The position numbers and the translations under genes were made by a program. Below, piece after piece: positions 43,486 to 54,421 of a DNA stretch of 64,000 nt (position 1 is the first letter of the stretch; every line of letters starts with the position of its first letter). Source of the DNA: Agarophyton chilense (taxonomy: Eukaryota > Rhodophyta > Florideophyceae > Gracilariales > Gracilariaceae); assembly GCA_030374765.1 (NCBI GenBank), contig JARGXX010000096.1:930001-994000 (forward strand). Reading direction: 5' to 3'. Under the pieces are notes generated by a model, which saw only the letters and a list, made by a program, of their open reading frames with translations, was not told the DNA's origin and did not search any database.

Positions 43486-45393
43486 AGCGATCCATCGGCA
43501 GTCCGAACGCTTTCGCAGGTGTCTGCTCTCTCCGTTAGAGCGGATACTACACTCGTTGTCGTTATTGTTTTCAAACTGATTGACGTCAAATAACGAAATG
43601 CCGTCTGGTGAGCACGCCAGGTATCGTTGATTTTTCAGGGCTATCACGCCGATCTCGAACACGCCGATCTCGAACACTACGATGACGAAAGGCAAAGAGG
43701 AAATGGCGTTGAGAACTGCAGATTCGTAAGCGCTCCCCCTCATCATCGGTTCAGTTGAGAGCTTTTGGCTAAGCCACATGCTCTGAACCACATTAAACCA
43801 TTCCTTCAACTTCCGCTTCTCTACTGTATCTAAAGCTTGAACTCCTAGCTGAAACGGCACAGAATTGCTCCGCATCAGCACCTTACCCGCATTGGTCCCA
43901 GTTACTTGGAATTGATGGAGCACAAACCAGTCAGCACATCGCTGTCCTATACTTAACATCTCACACGTTTCCATCAACGCAGCTTCGATTGCTTCTTTCA
44001 GCAAGTGTACTTAGGGCTCCACCCATTTTCGGCTAGTGAACAACTTCATTTCGAAGTTCACACTGTATTTCAGAACTGCAACCCAGGTATTTAGTCTCTC
44101 CTGGATGCTATCTGGTACAGTGTATAAAACTCGTAACATATTGGCGAATTCCCCTGTACTTTGCTCACGAACTGCAATGGCTGTAATTGTTTTAAAGCCA
44201 ACCCGTGCACCATCGGACCATATGTGCTTTGAAACGAAGAAGCGCTCCGGTCCAAGATGGGGCCCGTCATCAATGACGAATCGAGAATGTAGGTCGTTAA
44301 GGGCGTTCTTGCTATGCCCCCGAAGAAGGGCTTCAACGTCTGTCGTTCTCTTTCGAGATGTAGCTTGCTGATGTGTCCTAACGTCGCCCATATTTCCAAC
44401 TTGGACCATAGTTGATTCCAAATCTGAGTTTTTGTCATACTCCACAACTTCATTGTTCTCCAGGACAGTGCCTTCCAACTTATAATCCCTGAAAGAGCTC
44501 AAAAACAACCCCCCCATAAAAAGGTGGCATCGATTGAGATGCTCGGGCATTACGAAAATTGAAGCAAGGCCACGTTCTCTTAGAAAAAGTAGAAACTCCT
44601 CCTTTCCGTACCCTCTGTCGGCAGTGATAATGCATCCGTTTAATGCCTGCTCCCCGCGCCCATTGAAAAAGTTTCGCAATTGTTTTTTCACAGACTCCGT
44701 CTGCTTCTCCCCTCTACGACGAAACCTCAGATCCAAAATGATGCTGAAGAAGGCGTCTGCAATGGCATCAGCAGAATGCCCCTCTTTGTCTGCTTCCGTG
44801 CGCTGAGCATTTTTATCTGATTGTCTGACGCACGTGTGCCAAAGAGATCGTCATCAAGAGTGAGAAAAAGAAAAAATGGCGAGGAAAATACTTTCTAACT
44901 CTCTCTGAACGGAATGCGCTCGAACTCAGACAACTGTCTGGTTTCGTCCCTTTGTGAATTCCACGAAAGCCGACCTTTGTTGCCCCTTCCCGTGGGTGGA
45001 TACGATAGGATATTACCTGCAATGAATTGTACTATCTCTAAGGATGGTGTGGTGCTTCGTGCATTTCGGAGAATAGAGACAGTCTTCTCAAAACTAAATC
45101 CAGAACAATGATAAAGAAGAAGCACCGCCACGTAACCGTACGTAGTGGCCACTGTCACAACAGTTTTCTGAGTGCTGCGAAGTTAAATGACCTCATTTAG
45201 CCACTCCATGCATTTATTTATTACATCGTTCATAAAATATACAACGAAACCCCCTCTTGTTGGTGAGATCACTTGAACCGTGAACTCCTCCTACAATTTA
45301 TCTATTGCTGGAAGAGAAAACATTCTCGTGCGCTCTTTGATCAAAGACGTGGAAAATCCTTGCTCCATTATCACAGAGGAGCAGACTACCGCG

Positions 45394-46209
45394 TATAGAG
45401 CAATGCGTGCGCGTAGAACTGGTCGGGGCACCATTCATATGGCGTTTGATATATCGGAGACCACGTTGGTGATTTTATGAGTAATACTAGTTTTTAGTTT
45501 TTTAAGCACCTTAGAAGGTATGTTAGTTAAGTGTCTACAGTAGCACCGTAGTGGACGGATGAACGTGCAAGGCTGGTATTACACGAATGATATGTGCATG
45601 GACCAGGATAGGATTGCACCACTATGGTCTACACGTGTAGTTCACGGTCTAGAATAGACTGAAGCAATGGCTTCACCGCCATCGCTACCACCAAGAAAAT
45701 GGTAACCGAGTGCTTTGCTCTAGACCATGTCGCCTACGTGAGTCTCCATCTCTTCACGGGAGGAACTGCGACCGGTTTGGCTAAACTATCCCCTCGGGAA
45801 GCTCAGCCCTCACTGTACCATCGTTATTGGTGTGTTTCTTTCTTTTTTTGGTTTTCCTGTGTTTAGGTCAGTACACTGCCCCTGCATATGGTTGTTTTTA
45901 CCCGTCTTTCTTTTGCTTATCCAGTGTGGATACTCCTTACATAGGTCTGTACGCTTGTTCGTGCGTACTATTTCGCCCTACATTTTCACCCTACACTTTG
46001 CCGTTGTCCGCGGAATATCCTTGTCCTTGAATCCTCCTTTGATTCTTCCCTTTTTCCTGGGTTTCTCACCTTCGTAGGTACTGCCTGAACCACCGTGATC
46101 TTACACCCACGAATTGGTGGCACGAAGGCTCGTTCACTGAGATACCCCTCTTCACTAGAGCGGGACTCGAACACCCGAGAGGTATTTCCCCATCTGAGAT
46201 TGCTCTACA
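45394..46209 (-). repeat. Solo LTR D, 816 bp
   Basis: Flanked by the exact 5-bp repeat CCGCG (45389-45393 and 46210-46214). On the minus strand it starts TGTAGAGCAATCTCAGATGG and ends TTGCTCTATA. Removing it plus one CCGCG joins SLWWKLGA to VVCSSVIMEQGF in frame, matching the paralogous copy at 60 kb. Its start resembles solo LTR C. Confidence 0.85.
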
Positions 46210-46483
46210 CCGCGCCTAGTTTCCACCACAGACTAGGGTCAGGTAACCCAGTCGAAGAATTCCGACTTCGACCACGACTGCGACTACGACCGCGGCCACG
46301 ACCATTGTCACGACTGCGATCACTGGTTTGGTGGCCTTTTCGACCTCTATCTCTTTCATATGAGTAGCGTGACATCCGTTCAAGAGTACTACCATGGATT
46401 GTGACCCTGACACGCTGTCCACCAGTTCCAGAAGCAACATCAACTTTTCGCTCCGCATTATAAACGCTACGAACCCTATGCAA

Positions 46484-48587
46484 CGTAATCGAAGGGGATT
46501 GGGACGCGCTTTACGGGTCCAAATCTATTTTGGACAACGGTTGTGGAAATTGAAGCACAATGCCCTTCAAGGGGGTTTCATGGCAGGACTTAGAAGTTTC
46601 GCTCGCTTAAAGAATAGCTTGGGCTATGACAAGCTATACCGCTATTGCGTGCTGACGGCCGGTTAGAACCGGAAGGGCACAATGGTGGAACACATGGACT
46701 GCACGGATGCCAACGCTCGAGTACGAGGCGTGCCACACGTGGCCCGGATTCTACCTAATGGTTAGTATTATTTAGTAGTTTTTAGTATTTATGTAGCTAC
46801 GCTATCGCTATTTAGTGTCTATTTTTCGGGCGCGCGCCCACTGTCAGGGGCCGCACGCCACACTTCTTAGGAGGTTGAGCACTGGTCCCCAGTAAACACC
46901 CTCTTGGGAGATCCCAAGGAGGGAGTCTTGGCTCTGAAATTTTCGCCTTCGGCGCGTCTTCACTTCATACCGCGTGAGCGCCCGTCGCACGTTATTTCAT
47001 CCACCCTCCTGTCTACCAGAGTGCTACCACCACCATGGGTTCATATTTAATCGCCGACACTTGTCGTAGTCTCGCCCCTGTATAGGGTTTCGCCCCCGTT
47101 TTCTTCTTGTTCTCCTTTTTGCCTCTCGTGAGTGGCTGCACCACTCACCCCGCTCTTCCACCTCATACGAGTGTTTTCTCGCTCTTTTTCCGACAATCGC
47201 CGTGGTACCGCTCCGCTAAGGACTGGTCACAACCCGGACTGTGCCGTGCACACCTAAACACTCTAGGTATATCCCGCCGGATTGGCCTCGGTCTTACAGC
47301 CGACTTCTTCGTTCCTTTCCAGAGTGGCTTTGTTTCTGTGCTGCGCTGGAACGCGTCTCCTCCACCTGAGCCGTGTCTTTCAAGAGAGAAAAATCCCGAA
47401 CATCTTCGAGGTATCTCCAGTCCAAGCGGTGTTCTACAGAAATTGGCCGGCAACAAAAAAAGGGAAATGCAGTTGTGTTCGGAGATTATCGGTCCAAAGA
47501 CCATAGAAGACGTCTGACCAAGAAAAGGTGGAACGGATGGTGTGCGAAGAACTGCATTTTAGATGGCGCTTTGGCTTAACGAGTTTCGAACCGATTTAGC
47601 ATCTGGAAAGCCGATTTGAAACTGGAGACAGTGCTGGTAGAGAAAGGTAACCCATATCTACCGTTCCTGTCAAGGCTGCAGCGCAGCGCCTGCATTTATA
47701 GAGCCCTATACGGGCCTTTTGTGATTGCTATACTGGAAATGATGACTAAATCTGTAAAGCTTTTATTTTTGCTATTGTTCACTATAGTGAACACACCGGG
47801 CATTAGGGATATAAGATCAAATTCTTTGTCGAATAGACAATAGGGTGTCGGATGTGAACAGAGTGTGTCGAGATCCGGCGTCTAAAATAGACGTGTGGTC
47901 ATTTTTGTACTTTTGTTTGAAACTTTGGTGCACTTCTGATACCACAGGCACGGAATTCAATCAGCTCTTTTTGTGTTCCAAATTGAACCCTTTTGATTGC
48001 TATCTACCGTGTTGGTACTTAAAAGACAATAATATAAATTAAACTTTAATGGAAGCATTCATGGCTGCCGAATCTATTTCAAAGATATTGCACGACCAAC
48101 TGAGTATTACGATAGTACACACCTACACCTCTTTATGCACCCATTCTTAACATTTAGAAGAAAGCAAATGCTATTGGTGGCACTTACAATCAGCAAGCGG
48201 TCACTCCTCAAATCGCATAATCTCCCTTTCTGAAACACACCCAAATTATCAATATATGAAAGCGATGACTTATCTGAAGTTTATTGAAGGGTCGGATGTT
48301 TTGTGCATGAACTCTCGACCACACCAGCTGCAGATTCTGCAGAGTTGTGGAAGAACTGGGCTCTCAAGCTCTCAAGGGTTTCAGTTCGCGGAGTTGGATT
48401 GAGGAAAGGCCTCTCCGTGTGAGTCCCAATCGTGGCGCTGTTTAAATTGGTACGGGGACCTGTACTTCTGAGTTTGATTCAACGTGTGGCGATTTCTTCC
48501 TGTGGACTTGAGCAAGCACAGAAACCGGGAATTAAACTTTGTCGGAATTCTAGCTCAGCTTTCGGTCAGTCGTTTGTTTCCCTCGTC
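46484..48587. other. Unassigned repeat-like region
   Basis: No gene recognised. It contains a 14-bp palindrome TTCACTATAGTGAA (about 47777-47790) that could mark the far end of transposon copy 1. A stretch at about 47060-47100 (TCGCCCCTGTAT-GGGTTTC) resembles part of solo LTR C, hinting at another decayed LTR. Confidence 0.35.
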
Positions 48588-49061
48588 TTACAAGTTTTTG
48601 GTTGCCCAGATGCCAAACAGCACCGTTGCAAGCAAGCCCACTAACGAGAACACTAGAATCGGCACATTTGAAGTCCCGGCCGTCTCCGCAATGTAATCGC
48701 CCGCCTTCTTCGCGAATCTCCTCTTTGGCGCGTTGCACTGCGGGCATTTCCATGATGCAGGCAGGTCCTCGAACTTCACCTTCCGTCCCGGTTTGTACGT
48801 GTACCCACAATCCACGCAAAGCCAGTCGCCCTGCCAATATCTGGAGCTATCGCGGCGAGACCCAGGCGCCGGCGCTTCCTTGGGCTTTTCTGGCGGCTCA
48901 GTAGATGACATCTCCACCGATGTGCGCGCGCGTTGACGCGGGAGCGATGTCGCATTCTGCTGCGGAAGACGCGGTCGCACTGGCGTAAGTGCAGAGAGTG
49001 AAAGCCCAGACCGCGATATTGGAATGAACGACGCCACGAACGCTCCCCTTCGATGAGTCAT
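48588..49061 (-). CDS. RBD1: Plastid membrane-anchored rubredoxin
   Basis: 157 aa from ATG 49061. Order: an Arg/Ser/Pro-rich transit-like N-terminus (1-50), an acidic/Pro linker, the rubredoxin domain with Cys82-x2-Cys85-GYTY and Cys106-x2-Cys109, and a C-terminal TM helix (about 133-153). Four Cys bind one iron. This layout (rubredoxin then C-terminal TM) is that of RBD1/RubA, known in photosystem assembly in cyanobacteria and green algae. The frame is intact although both flanks are transposon debris. Substrate or redox partner is inferred from the family. Confidence 0.9.
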   Translation of the reverse strand: MTHRRGAFVASFIPISRSGLSLSALTPVRPRLPQQNATSLPRQRARTSVEMSSTEPPEKPKEAPAPGSRRDSSRYWQGDWLCVDCGYTYKPGRKVKFEDLPASWKCPQCNAPKRRFAKKAGDYIAETAGTSNVPILVFSLVGLLATVLFGIWATKNL

Positions 49062-49559
49062 TGTCGTTGGTGGTAGGGTTAATGAGAAGGGAAAGATGTA
49101 GTGATGGAGCTACGCTGAATGGATTGTCAAAACTGCCTTCACTGCGCCATGAGCTCTTCTCGCATGAAGGGTTATTGGTTCGGCGAGATTCGCTGAATGA
49201 TGGTTGCATGGCCTGAAACAGGTCCACCACGATGTGCCACTTGTGTCGTTTTGAATGGCTTCTTGAAAGTGAAGTTTGCACGGCGCATGTGAGGATTTGT
49301 CACAGAGCCAATCTCACATAGATTATCCTCAGGGCATCCAACATGTCTTCGTCCTTCCCTCCGCGTCTCTCATTGTTGCACTCTGTTTCAATGCTCCTTA
49401 TGAGCTCCGATGAATCAAGAATTCTCTCCTTCAGAGTAGCGCTTTAACCTTCTGCTCAATCTACCAGCAATTGCGACACTGCGTCCAGAAGCCTTGAAAG
49501 GATCGGTGTATCTCCGCCAAGCCATCTGCACTGGCCGTCACAATCGGCCTCATTGATCT
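49062..49559. other. Upstream region of the rubredoxin gene
   Basis: Likely holds the rubredoxin promoter. No other gene recognised. Confidence 0.4.
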
Positions 49560-50526
49560 ACTTCCCAGCGAATTCTTCAAGTACGCTTTTGATACTGCCT
49601 CTGTTTGGCATCGCTGCAAAAAGCTTCACCGCACTGGCCGCTTTCATATTCGTTTCAAACCCTATCTGCAACGTCCGTATGCATTCGTCTCTACTGTCCT
49701 CTTAGTTGTGCTGCTCGCACTCACAATCGTGCTCGAGCTTTTCATCGATTCCGCTACGTTCCAATACTCAGCGCGAGTTCCGCTTTCCTGCCACATTCGA
49801 TGTTTTGGGCCCACACGCGATACACGACCCTTACGCCGACGTGGCCCTCTGCCAAGCGACTTAGACGACTGTAGAGTTGCGACTTATATCGCATAGACAA
49901 ACAGCCAAGACAGCATACTCGATTTTTCAATACAAGGCGCGACCGCATAGGAGCAAGGATATCCTGGCTGTCTACCACCTTTCGATTCCCGACGAGTAGA
50001 TGCGGTTCTCAAGTTCCAAGGAGGTGCTGTGGGCTTTGTGGGCAACAGCGCGGCTGGTGACCTTCATCTAGACTATGGAGTGGAACGAGTACCTTTACTA
50101 TGAAATCTAATCAAGAGCATAAACAAATTCAGATTGAATGGGTTCTCCCTGCGAAAGATAATGGACCAGGGTTGGAGGAGAGCAGTTAAAAGTACTGGAA
50201 AGTTAGGTTTGCGTATATGCAGTTCCGCATGTTACAGATATGCATGGCCAGCATGTAAAGCTTTCCCACCGGAGTCACTTGCACGCACATCCCCGTTTAT
50301 AGTCCATTCTTGGGAAGAAAATATTAACGTCCTTGAATATCCACTCAACAGTGATTCGAGAGGAGGACGTTGCTTTATTCATTGCAATTTGAGCCATGCA
50401 TTAGTTGATCGCATGATGCGGTACCTCCCAAAACCATCTTCTGCTGTAGACAGAGTCCCCGTATACGCAGCAACGCTTGTCATTTTGATCGAAAACAGCC
50501 AGCGGCACAAAGTCTCCATACTATAG
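49560..50526 (+). pseudogene. Decayed membrane protein gene, unknown
   Basis: One plus frame from about 49567 reads SEFFKYAFDTASVWHRCKKL, then YAFVSTVLLVVLLALTIVLE, a good TM helix. A second frame carries VDAVLKFQGGAVGFVGNSAA and HLDYGVERV, and 50134-50526 continues with IVHSWEENINVLEYPLNSDS and AATLVILIENSQRHKVSIL. The pieces are co-linear and protein-like, with stops between. No family recognised. It may be related to the membrane protein at 52254-53717, but only by general layout. Confidence 0.35.
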
Positions 50527-50834
50527 CGCACGTAGAGACACCGGGCCTAATGCGTGAGCTATCATGCCATTCAGCGTGATGACAGTTTGGGTCTTCAGTG
50601 CAGACTTGCGCTTGTGGACGTTATAGGCAGACACTTGTGTCATATACCCGCTCTAGAGAGAGGGCCTGGCAATACCGACTACAGTACCATCTTTGAAGAA
50701 CAACATTTGAGAACCCTTGCCTTTTGTCACGAACAACACAAGCGAAGCGGTTTAGATTCTGTAGGACACACAGCGACTGGACATATGAGGCGAAAAGATC
50801 GCGGAGGGACTCGTGCAATATCTCTACTTTCCTT

Positions 50835-51455
50835 TTAAGATTTCAGAAAGTTCAGATCCAAAGTATGCTTGCCGAGCACCGCTTCTGTGTCACACCATCG
50901 CTCTTGAGAGGCCAGTCTGCTCAGCACTATGCACGTTGCTACAGTAGCATCAGATGTACAGCCTCTCTAGAAGTTGCGAATAGTGTGCGTCTGGATCTCG
51001 GGCCATTCAAATGTTTTGACTACAGCTGGCATGTCCTGTTTCCCAAAGAGAAAGAGGGTTATGCCATCGAAGTCGCTCAGCGCAATGTAATTGAACGTGA
51101 TTCCAGCTGCGCTAATACGATTGCTTCGCTGGATTTACCTCTGCAAGTCCAGGTTTTGGCGCCCGTACTGCTTCGCGCCGAGCAAGAGTGGCGCTGCTTC
51201 GTCCTGATGCGCGCTACGGCGTTGCAATATCAGTTTGAACGCAATACTCCACGCACGCATTTGCTTCGCTGTGGAACACATTGCCAAGTCGCGCTGTCTG
51301 CCTCCATGCATAATGTGGAGCGTGAGTTCAACGCCTGTCGCGTCAACTAAGTCCGGCGAAGGGCGCCTAGAGCGGGGCGTCGCGCGACAAGAGTATCTGC
51401 GTGCTTCGATAGCACCAGGGTGTTGCAGCCGCTGCTGATGTGCCGCAGCGCGGGA
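50835..51455 (-). pseudogene. Decayed minus-strand ORF, unknown
   Basis: One minus-strand frame stays open for 207 codons with two internal stops (TAA near 51140, TAG near 50964). Segments such as SPDLVDATGVELTLHIMHGG, MRAWSIAFKLILQ and ITFNYIALSDFDGITLFLFG read like real protein. The plus strand also has frames here, so the strand is uncertain. No family recognised. Confidence 0.35.
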
Positions 51456-51879
51456 TTAAATCTCATGAAGAATCACCGCTCCAAGCGGAATGCCACTTCA
51501 ATACGAGCTGCTTACACCCCCGACCGCGGTATTGCAGAATTCTTCTTCACATCTGCCGTGACGTAAACGATCCAATCTTTGTGGACTCATTAGATCAAAC
51601 CGAAGTTTGCAGACATTGGGTTGTTTCTTGTGTTGAAGGAAACGTTTTGAGGGGTGTCCAACATCTCGTCGGGCTCGTCGGCGACTCGTTTGTGCTTGCA
51701 TTGGGCAGTCTTCTAATTAAATTGGGGTTAATGTCACTGCTTTATCCAAAGCTTCGCGCAGAAGTGCCCCAATTTAACCCTGCGCGGAAGGTAGAAGTTC
51801 CCCATAGCATGTTCCTGCACCTGCAACTCTCTCCACGGAATAACTGTTTAGTTGCCCTTGTCTCCTTTCTCCATTTCAG

Positions 51880-52170
51880 ATGGGCCATAAAAAACTCAAG
51901 AACCGCGTCGTGATGGCTCCACGCACTCGCAGTAGCACCAGACTATCTCATGATGCCAACCGTCTCATGGCAGATTACTATTCTCAGGGTGCTTAAGCAG
52001 GCCTCATCATTTCGGAACGCACTCAACCTCATCATGCGCCGTGGCTGGTTTCATGCCCCGATATTTTTGCGCCAAGACACGCCAAAGCTTGGAAGATAGT
52101 CATTCACATGGTTCAGCTCAGGGATGGTCTTATTTTATGACAACTTTTGCATTGTTGACGTGCCCACAAG
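51880..52170 (+). pseudogene. Old yellow enzyme N-terminal fragment
   Basis: From an ATG at 51880, KNRVVMAPRTRSS, ADYYSQGA, stop, AGLIISERTQ, PDIFAPRHAKAWKIVIHMV and QLLHC match the N-terminal FMN-binding part of OYE-type NADH:flavin oxidoreductases (NRxxMAPxTR, YYxQRAxAGLIIxE, QLWHxGR). Three stops interrupt it, and nothing after about residue 97 is found. A dead, truncated copy of a metabolic gene, perhaps carried here by a transposon. Confidence 0.78.
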
Positions 52171-52253
52171 TAAATGACTCAATTTAAAAAACTCGCAAAA
52201 GCTCCACCCGCCCCAGCTCCTACGCAAATACATTAGTAATCCCATGTATTGCT

Positions 52254-53717
52254 TCACGATTCTTGTCGCGTATTGTCGTGAATGTCTTCACCCCCAACTG
52301 CGGTACGGTCCAAGCAGTGCGCTGTGATTTCCCAGCCTGAGCTCAATAACCTGAGGTTAATCCTCTTGTCATCTGCCTGACCTGCCATTAAACACTGCTC
52401 AGAACAATTCGCCCAGCATTTTGAGAGCCCATCCACAGTATTCGGACGTGCATGGTGTCTGTATCTCTTTCGCCACAAGAACTGCACAGTCATTCCGAAC
52501 AGCAACACCAAGACAATCTCGGCCGCTGCAATGGTGATAAACTTCTCATCAAGTATCGTTCGAATTGCAACTTTCTCCCCTGGCACACTCACAGTAATGT
52601 TATCCGCCCTCGTGTACAAGACTCGTCGGAGCACTGAACGGAAATCCTGAACGCCAAAAGGGAGGACAGTTATGAAATCGACGTTTGGGAAGTGTCCGGC
52701 ATTCAAAAGGATTTCGTTCTCGAACTGTAACCTTCCCACAAAGAATAGGCTTGCATCAACCCTTCCAGTCACCATCGTAGTTGTCGTCGCGTTTGCATTA
52801 ATTCCGCGTGTTTCATTGTTGATTGCGTTTATTACAGCACTCTCTGCTGACATGTAATAGTCTACATTTCTTCCTGTTACATTCTGACACATCAATGACA
52901 TAACAATACCATCATCTGTGAACGAAGATTGCAAAGATCGGGACGTGAAACACTCAATTCCCTTTAAATTCGTCACGGTTATATTCTGCACTTCAAACAT
53001 CATACGCACATCGTCGTCATCAACAACGCCTTCTCTCAAAGATCGACCAGGCGAAGGTGCGAATGCAGCAAGAGGCCCTTCGATCCAACTAATCAATACA
53101 GTTATATTATTCTCATGTCTGGAAGCATAGCCCACAGTATCCGAACTATGAACAAAAGGTGGCAATTCATCAACCTGGCGAAAGACACGCTTCGCAGTAC
53201 CGTCAACACATTCCAAACTTTGGATGTACTTGTTGGGAGCATACGTTACATTTGCAACTCTGCCACTTACCCAATTGTCTCCGTCTGATTGGACACACTC
53301 ATCAAAAACGCGCTCCGAGTTCTCTCGGAGGATGAGGATGGGAACTTCGAAGCGGTCTTGGTATTGGTCCCAGTCATCTTGAGGGGAGACGACGAATGCG
53401 TTTCGAAAACCAGTGGAAACGTGCGTTGGCACCTCGCGAGATATAAGTCTTGTCTCAAGGTAGACAGGAAAGGCAATGCAAACAATTCTGAGCACCAGCA
53501 AAAACAAATGAGAGCGGTTACGATGAAAAAGACCCTCGCTCCAGAATGGAAATTTTAAAGCCTCCACTTGAATTTGGTTTCCCCTTTTAGCGCGCGCGTA
53601 AATAAAAAAGTATGCGACCTTGGCTGTAGCGTCTAGAAGCACTGGAAAGACCACCAGCTCGAAAAGGAGAAATATGATTGCGGCGGTAACACCGTTTCCG
53701 AAAGGAAGCTCCAGCAT
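52254..53717 (-). CDS. Lineage-specific membrane glycoprotein-like protein
   Basis: 487 aa from ATG 53717, an intact frame. Hydrophobic segments lie at about residues 8-40 and 69-88. Then comes a long polar region with many Asn-x-Ser/Thr sites (NVT, NIT, NVT, NET, NAT, NIT) and several Cys, which suggests a lumenal or extracellular domain. A TM helix follows at about 405-428 (AAAEIVLVLLFGMTVQFLW) with a basic stop-transfer KRYRHH and a cytosolic tail. I recognise no family; the layout suggests a surface or endomembrane protein. The long intact frame amid debris supports an active gene. Confidence 0.72.
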   Translation of the reverse strand: MLELPFGNGVTAAIIFLLFELVVFPVLLDATAKVAYFFIYARAKRGNQIQVEALKFPFWSEGLFHRNRSHLFLLVLRIVCIAFPVYLETRLISREVPTHVSTGFRNAFVVSPQDDWDQYQDRFEVPILILRENSERVFDECVQSDGDNWVSGRVANVTYAPNKYIQSLECVDGTAKRVFRQVDELPPFVHSSDTVGYASRHENNITVLISWIEGPLAAFAPSPGRSLREGVVDDDDVRMMFEVQNITVTNLKGIECFTSRSLQSSFTDDGIVMSLMCQNVTGRNVDYYMSAESAVINAINNETRGINANATTTTMVTGRVDASLFFVGRLQFENEILLNAGHFPNVDFITVLPFGVQDFRSVLRRVLYTRADNITVSVPGEKVAIRTILDEKFITIAAAEIVLVLLFGMTVQFLWRKRYRHHARPNTVDGLSKCWANCSEQCLMAGQADDKRINLRLLSSGWEITAHCLDRTAVGGEDIHDNTRQES

Positions 53718-54421
53718 TCTAGTCGAAGATCTGGTGGAGGGTATTGGTTTCGGAGAATGTCCATTTTAAGGGAAGGCGATGATATATGCACAACGAAAGC
53801 TTCCTGCTGGAAAAGCAGTGCTAGCATTAAAAAAAGACATCAAAGCAAAAGGTGCTCCGGATCGTGCCTTCGCACAGATAATCATGTGAAGCAATAGGGG
53901 GATTGACGGGGCGCAAGTGGATGTGAGGTGCTGCTGTCTGCTGCCTGTAGTGGTTGCAGATGCGTTATTGACGGGAATTTACTTACATGCGACGAGAAGC
54001 TACTTGTCCACGAACGTTTCGCTTGCGCTAGCTACAGTAGCTAGGGCAGTTTCGTCGGAGGGGCTGGCTCAAAATATACTGCAATGGATTTGGCTCAGCT
54101 TTTTCTCCGGAGTATTTATGTTTCGATCAGAGCGTTAGAATGAGGTGCGTGTAACGACTGAGCTAAAGGGAAGTGCCCGGTCAGGACACTGGAGGGGCGG
54201 ATACGACTGTACTGTAGCGAGTTCCCACAGTGTGCATTGTTTCGATTTCTGAAGCAATCGCATTCTGTGGGGCAAACCTCGGGCCTGGAGGGCGGAGAGA
54301 AACTACAGCAAGCAATGCCGCATTCGTGAATTTGGATGTGTGGTGGCTGGTGTGAGAGGCAGCGCAGAGCCCATGACGATGAGCGTGGCTTCGTGGACCG
54401 CGGGGTGACGCAGCGCGCAGC
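53718..54421. other. Divergent intergenic region
   Basis: Upstream of the membrane protein gene and of the metalloprotease pseudogene. No gene recognised. Confidence 0.4.

Larger units (their letters stand above)
41543..46483 (-). mobile_element. DDE transposase-YqaJ nuclease transposon gene, copy 1 (broken)
   Basis: Minus strand, N to C. 46483-46210: Arg/Gly/Ser-rich segment (RGRGRSRSRGRSRN). 45393-45180: helical part (CMEWLNEVI). 45158-44736: YGYVAVLLLYHCSGF, WNSQRDETRQLSEFE, TLDDDLFGTRAS and RFRRRGEKQTE. 44700-44010: ITADRGYGKEEFLLFLRE, IDDGPHLGPERFFVSK and IAVREQSTGEF. 44004-43490: YqaJ opening RCADWFVLHQFQVTGTNAGK, MMRGSAYESAVLNA, YLACSPDGI. 42840-42480: SIRIEIKTRVA and onward. 42380-42045: VDGATQQRSILRSS helices. 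41860-41650: a Cys cluster (YCALCGQHREG, CTYPGLCKSCW). It is interrupted by a solo LTR at 45394, an LTR-like repeat at 42836, and several stops. The nuclease residues Asp (SPDG), Glu-x-Lys (EIK) and the upstream Glu (AYES) survive. Confidence 0.8.

Noticed and set aside
46153..46221. tRNA-like sequence on the minus strand with a TTCGAGTCCCG box B
   Set aside because: The acceptor pairing crosses the exact edge of solo LTR D (46209) and its target duplication, the D arm is too short and the anticodon loop lacks U33. The resemblance is accidental.
41466..47790. CTATAGTGAACA pair as proven terminal inverted repeats of transposon copy 1
   Set aside because: A 12-bp inverted match is expected by chance in 64 kb and no target duplication is visible; kept only as a hint under the palindrome finding.
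51440..51913. 157-codon plus ORF upstream of the OYE fragment
   Set aside because: No recognised domain; it overlaps the OYE start in another frame, which is the one with real homology.
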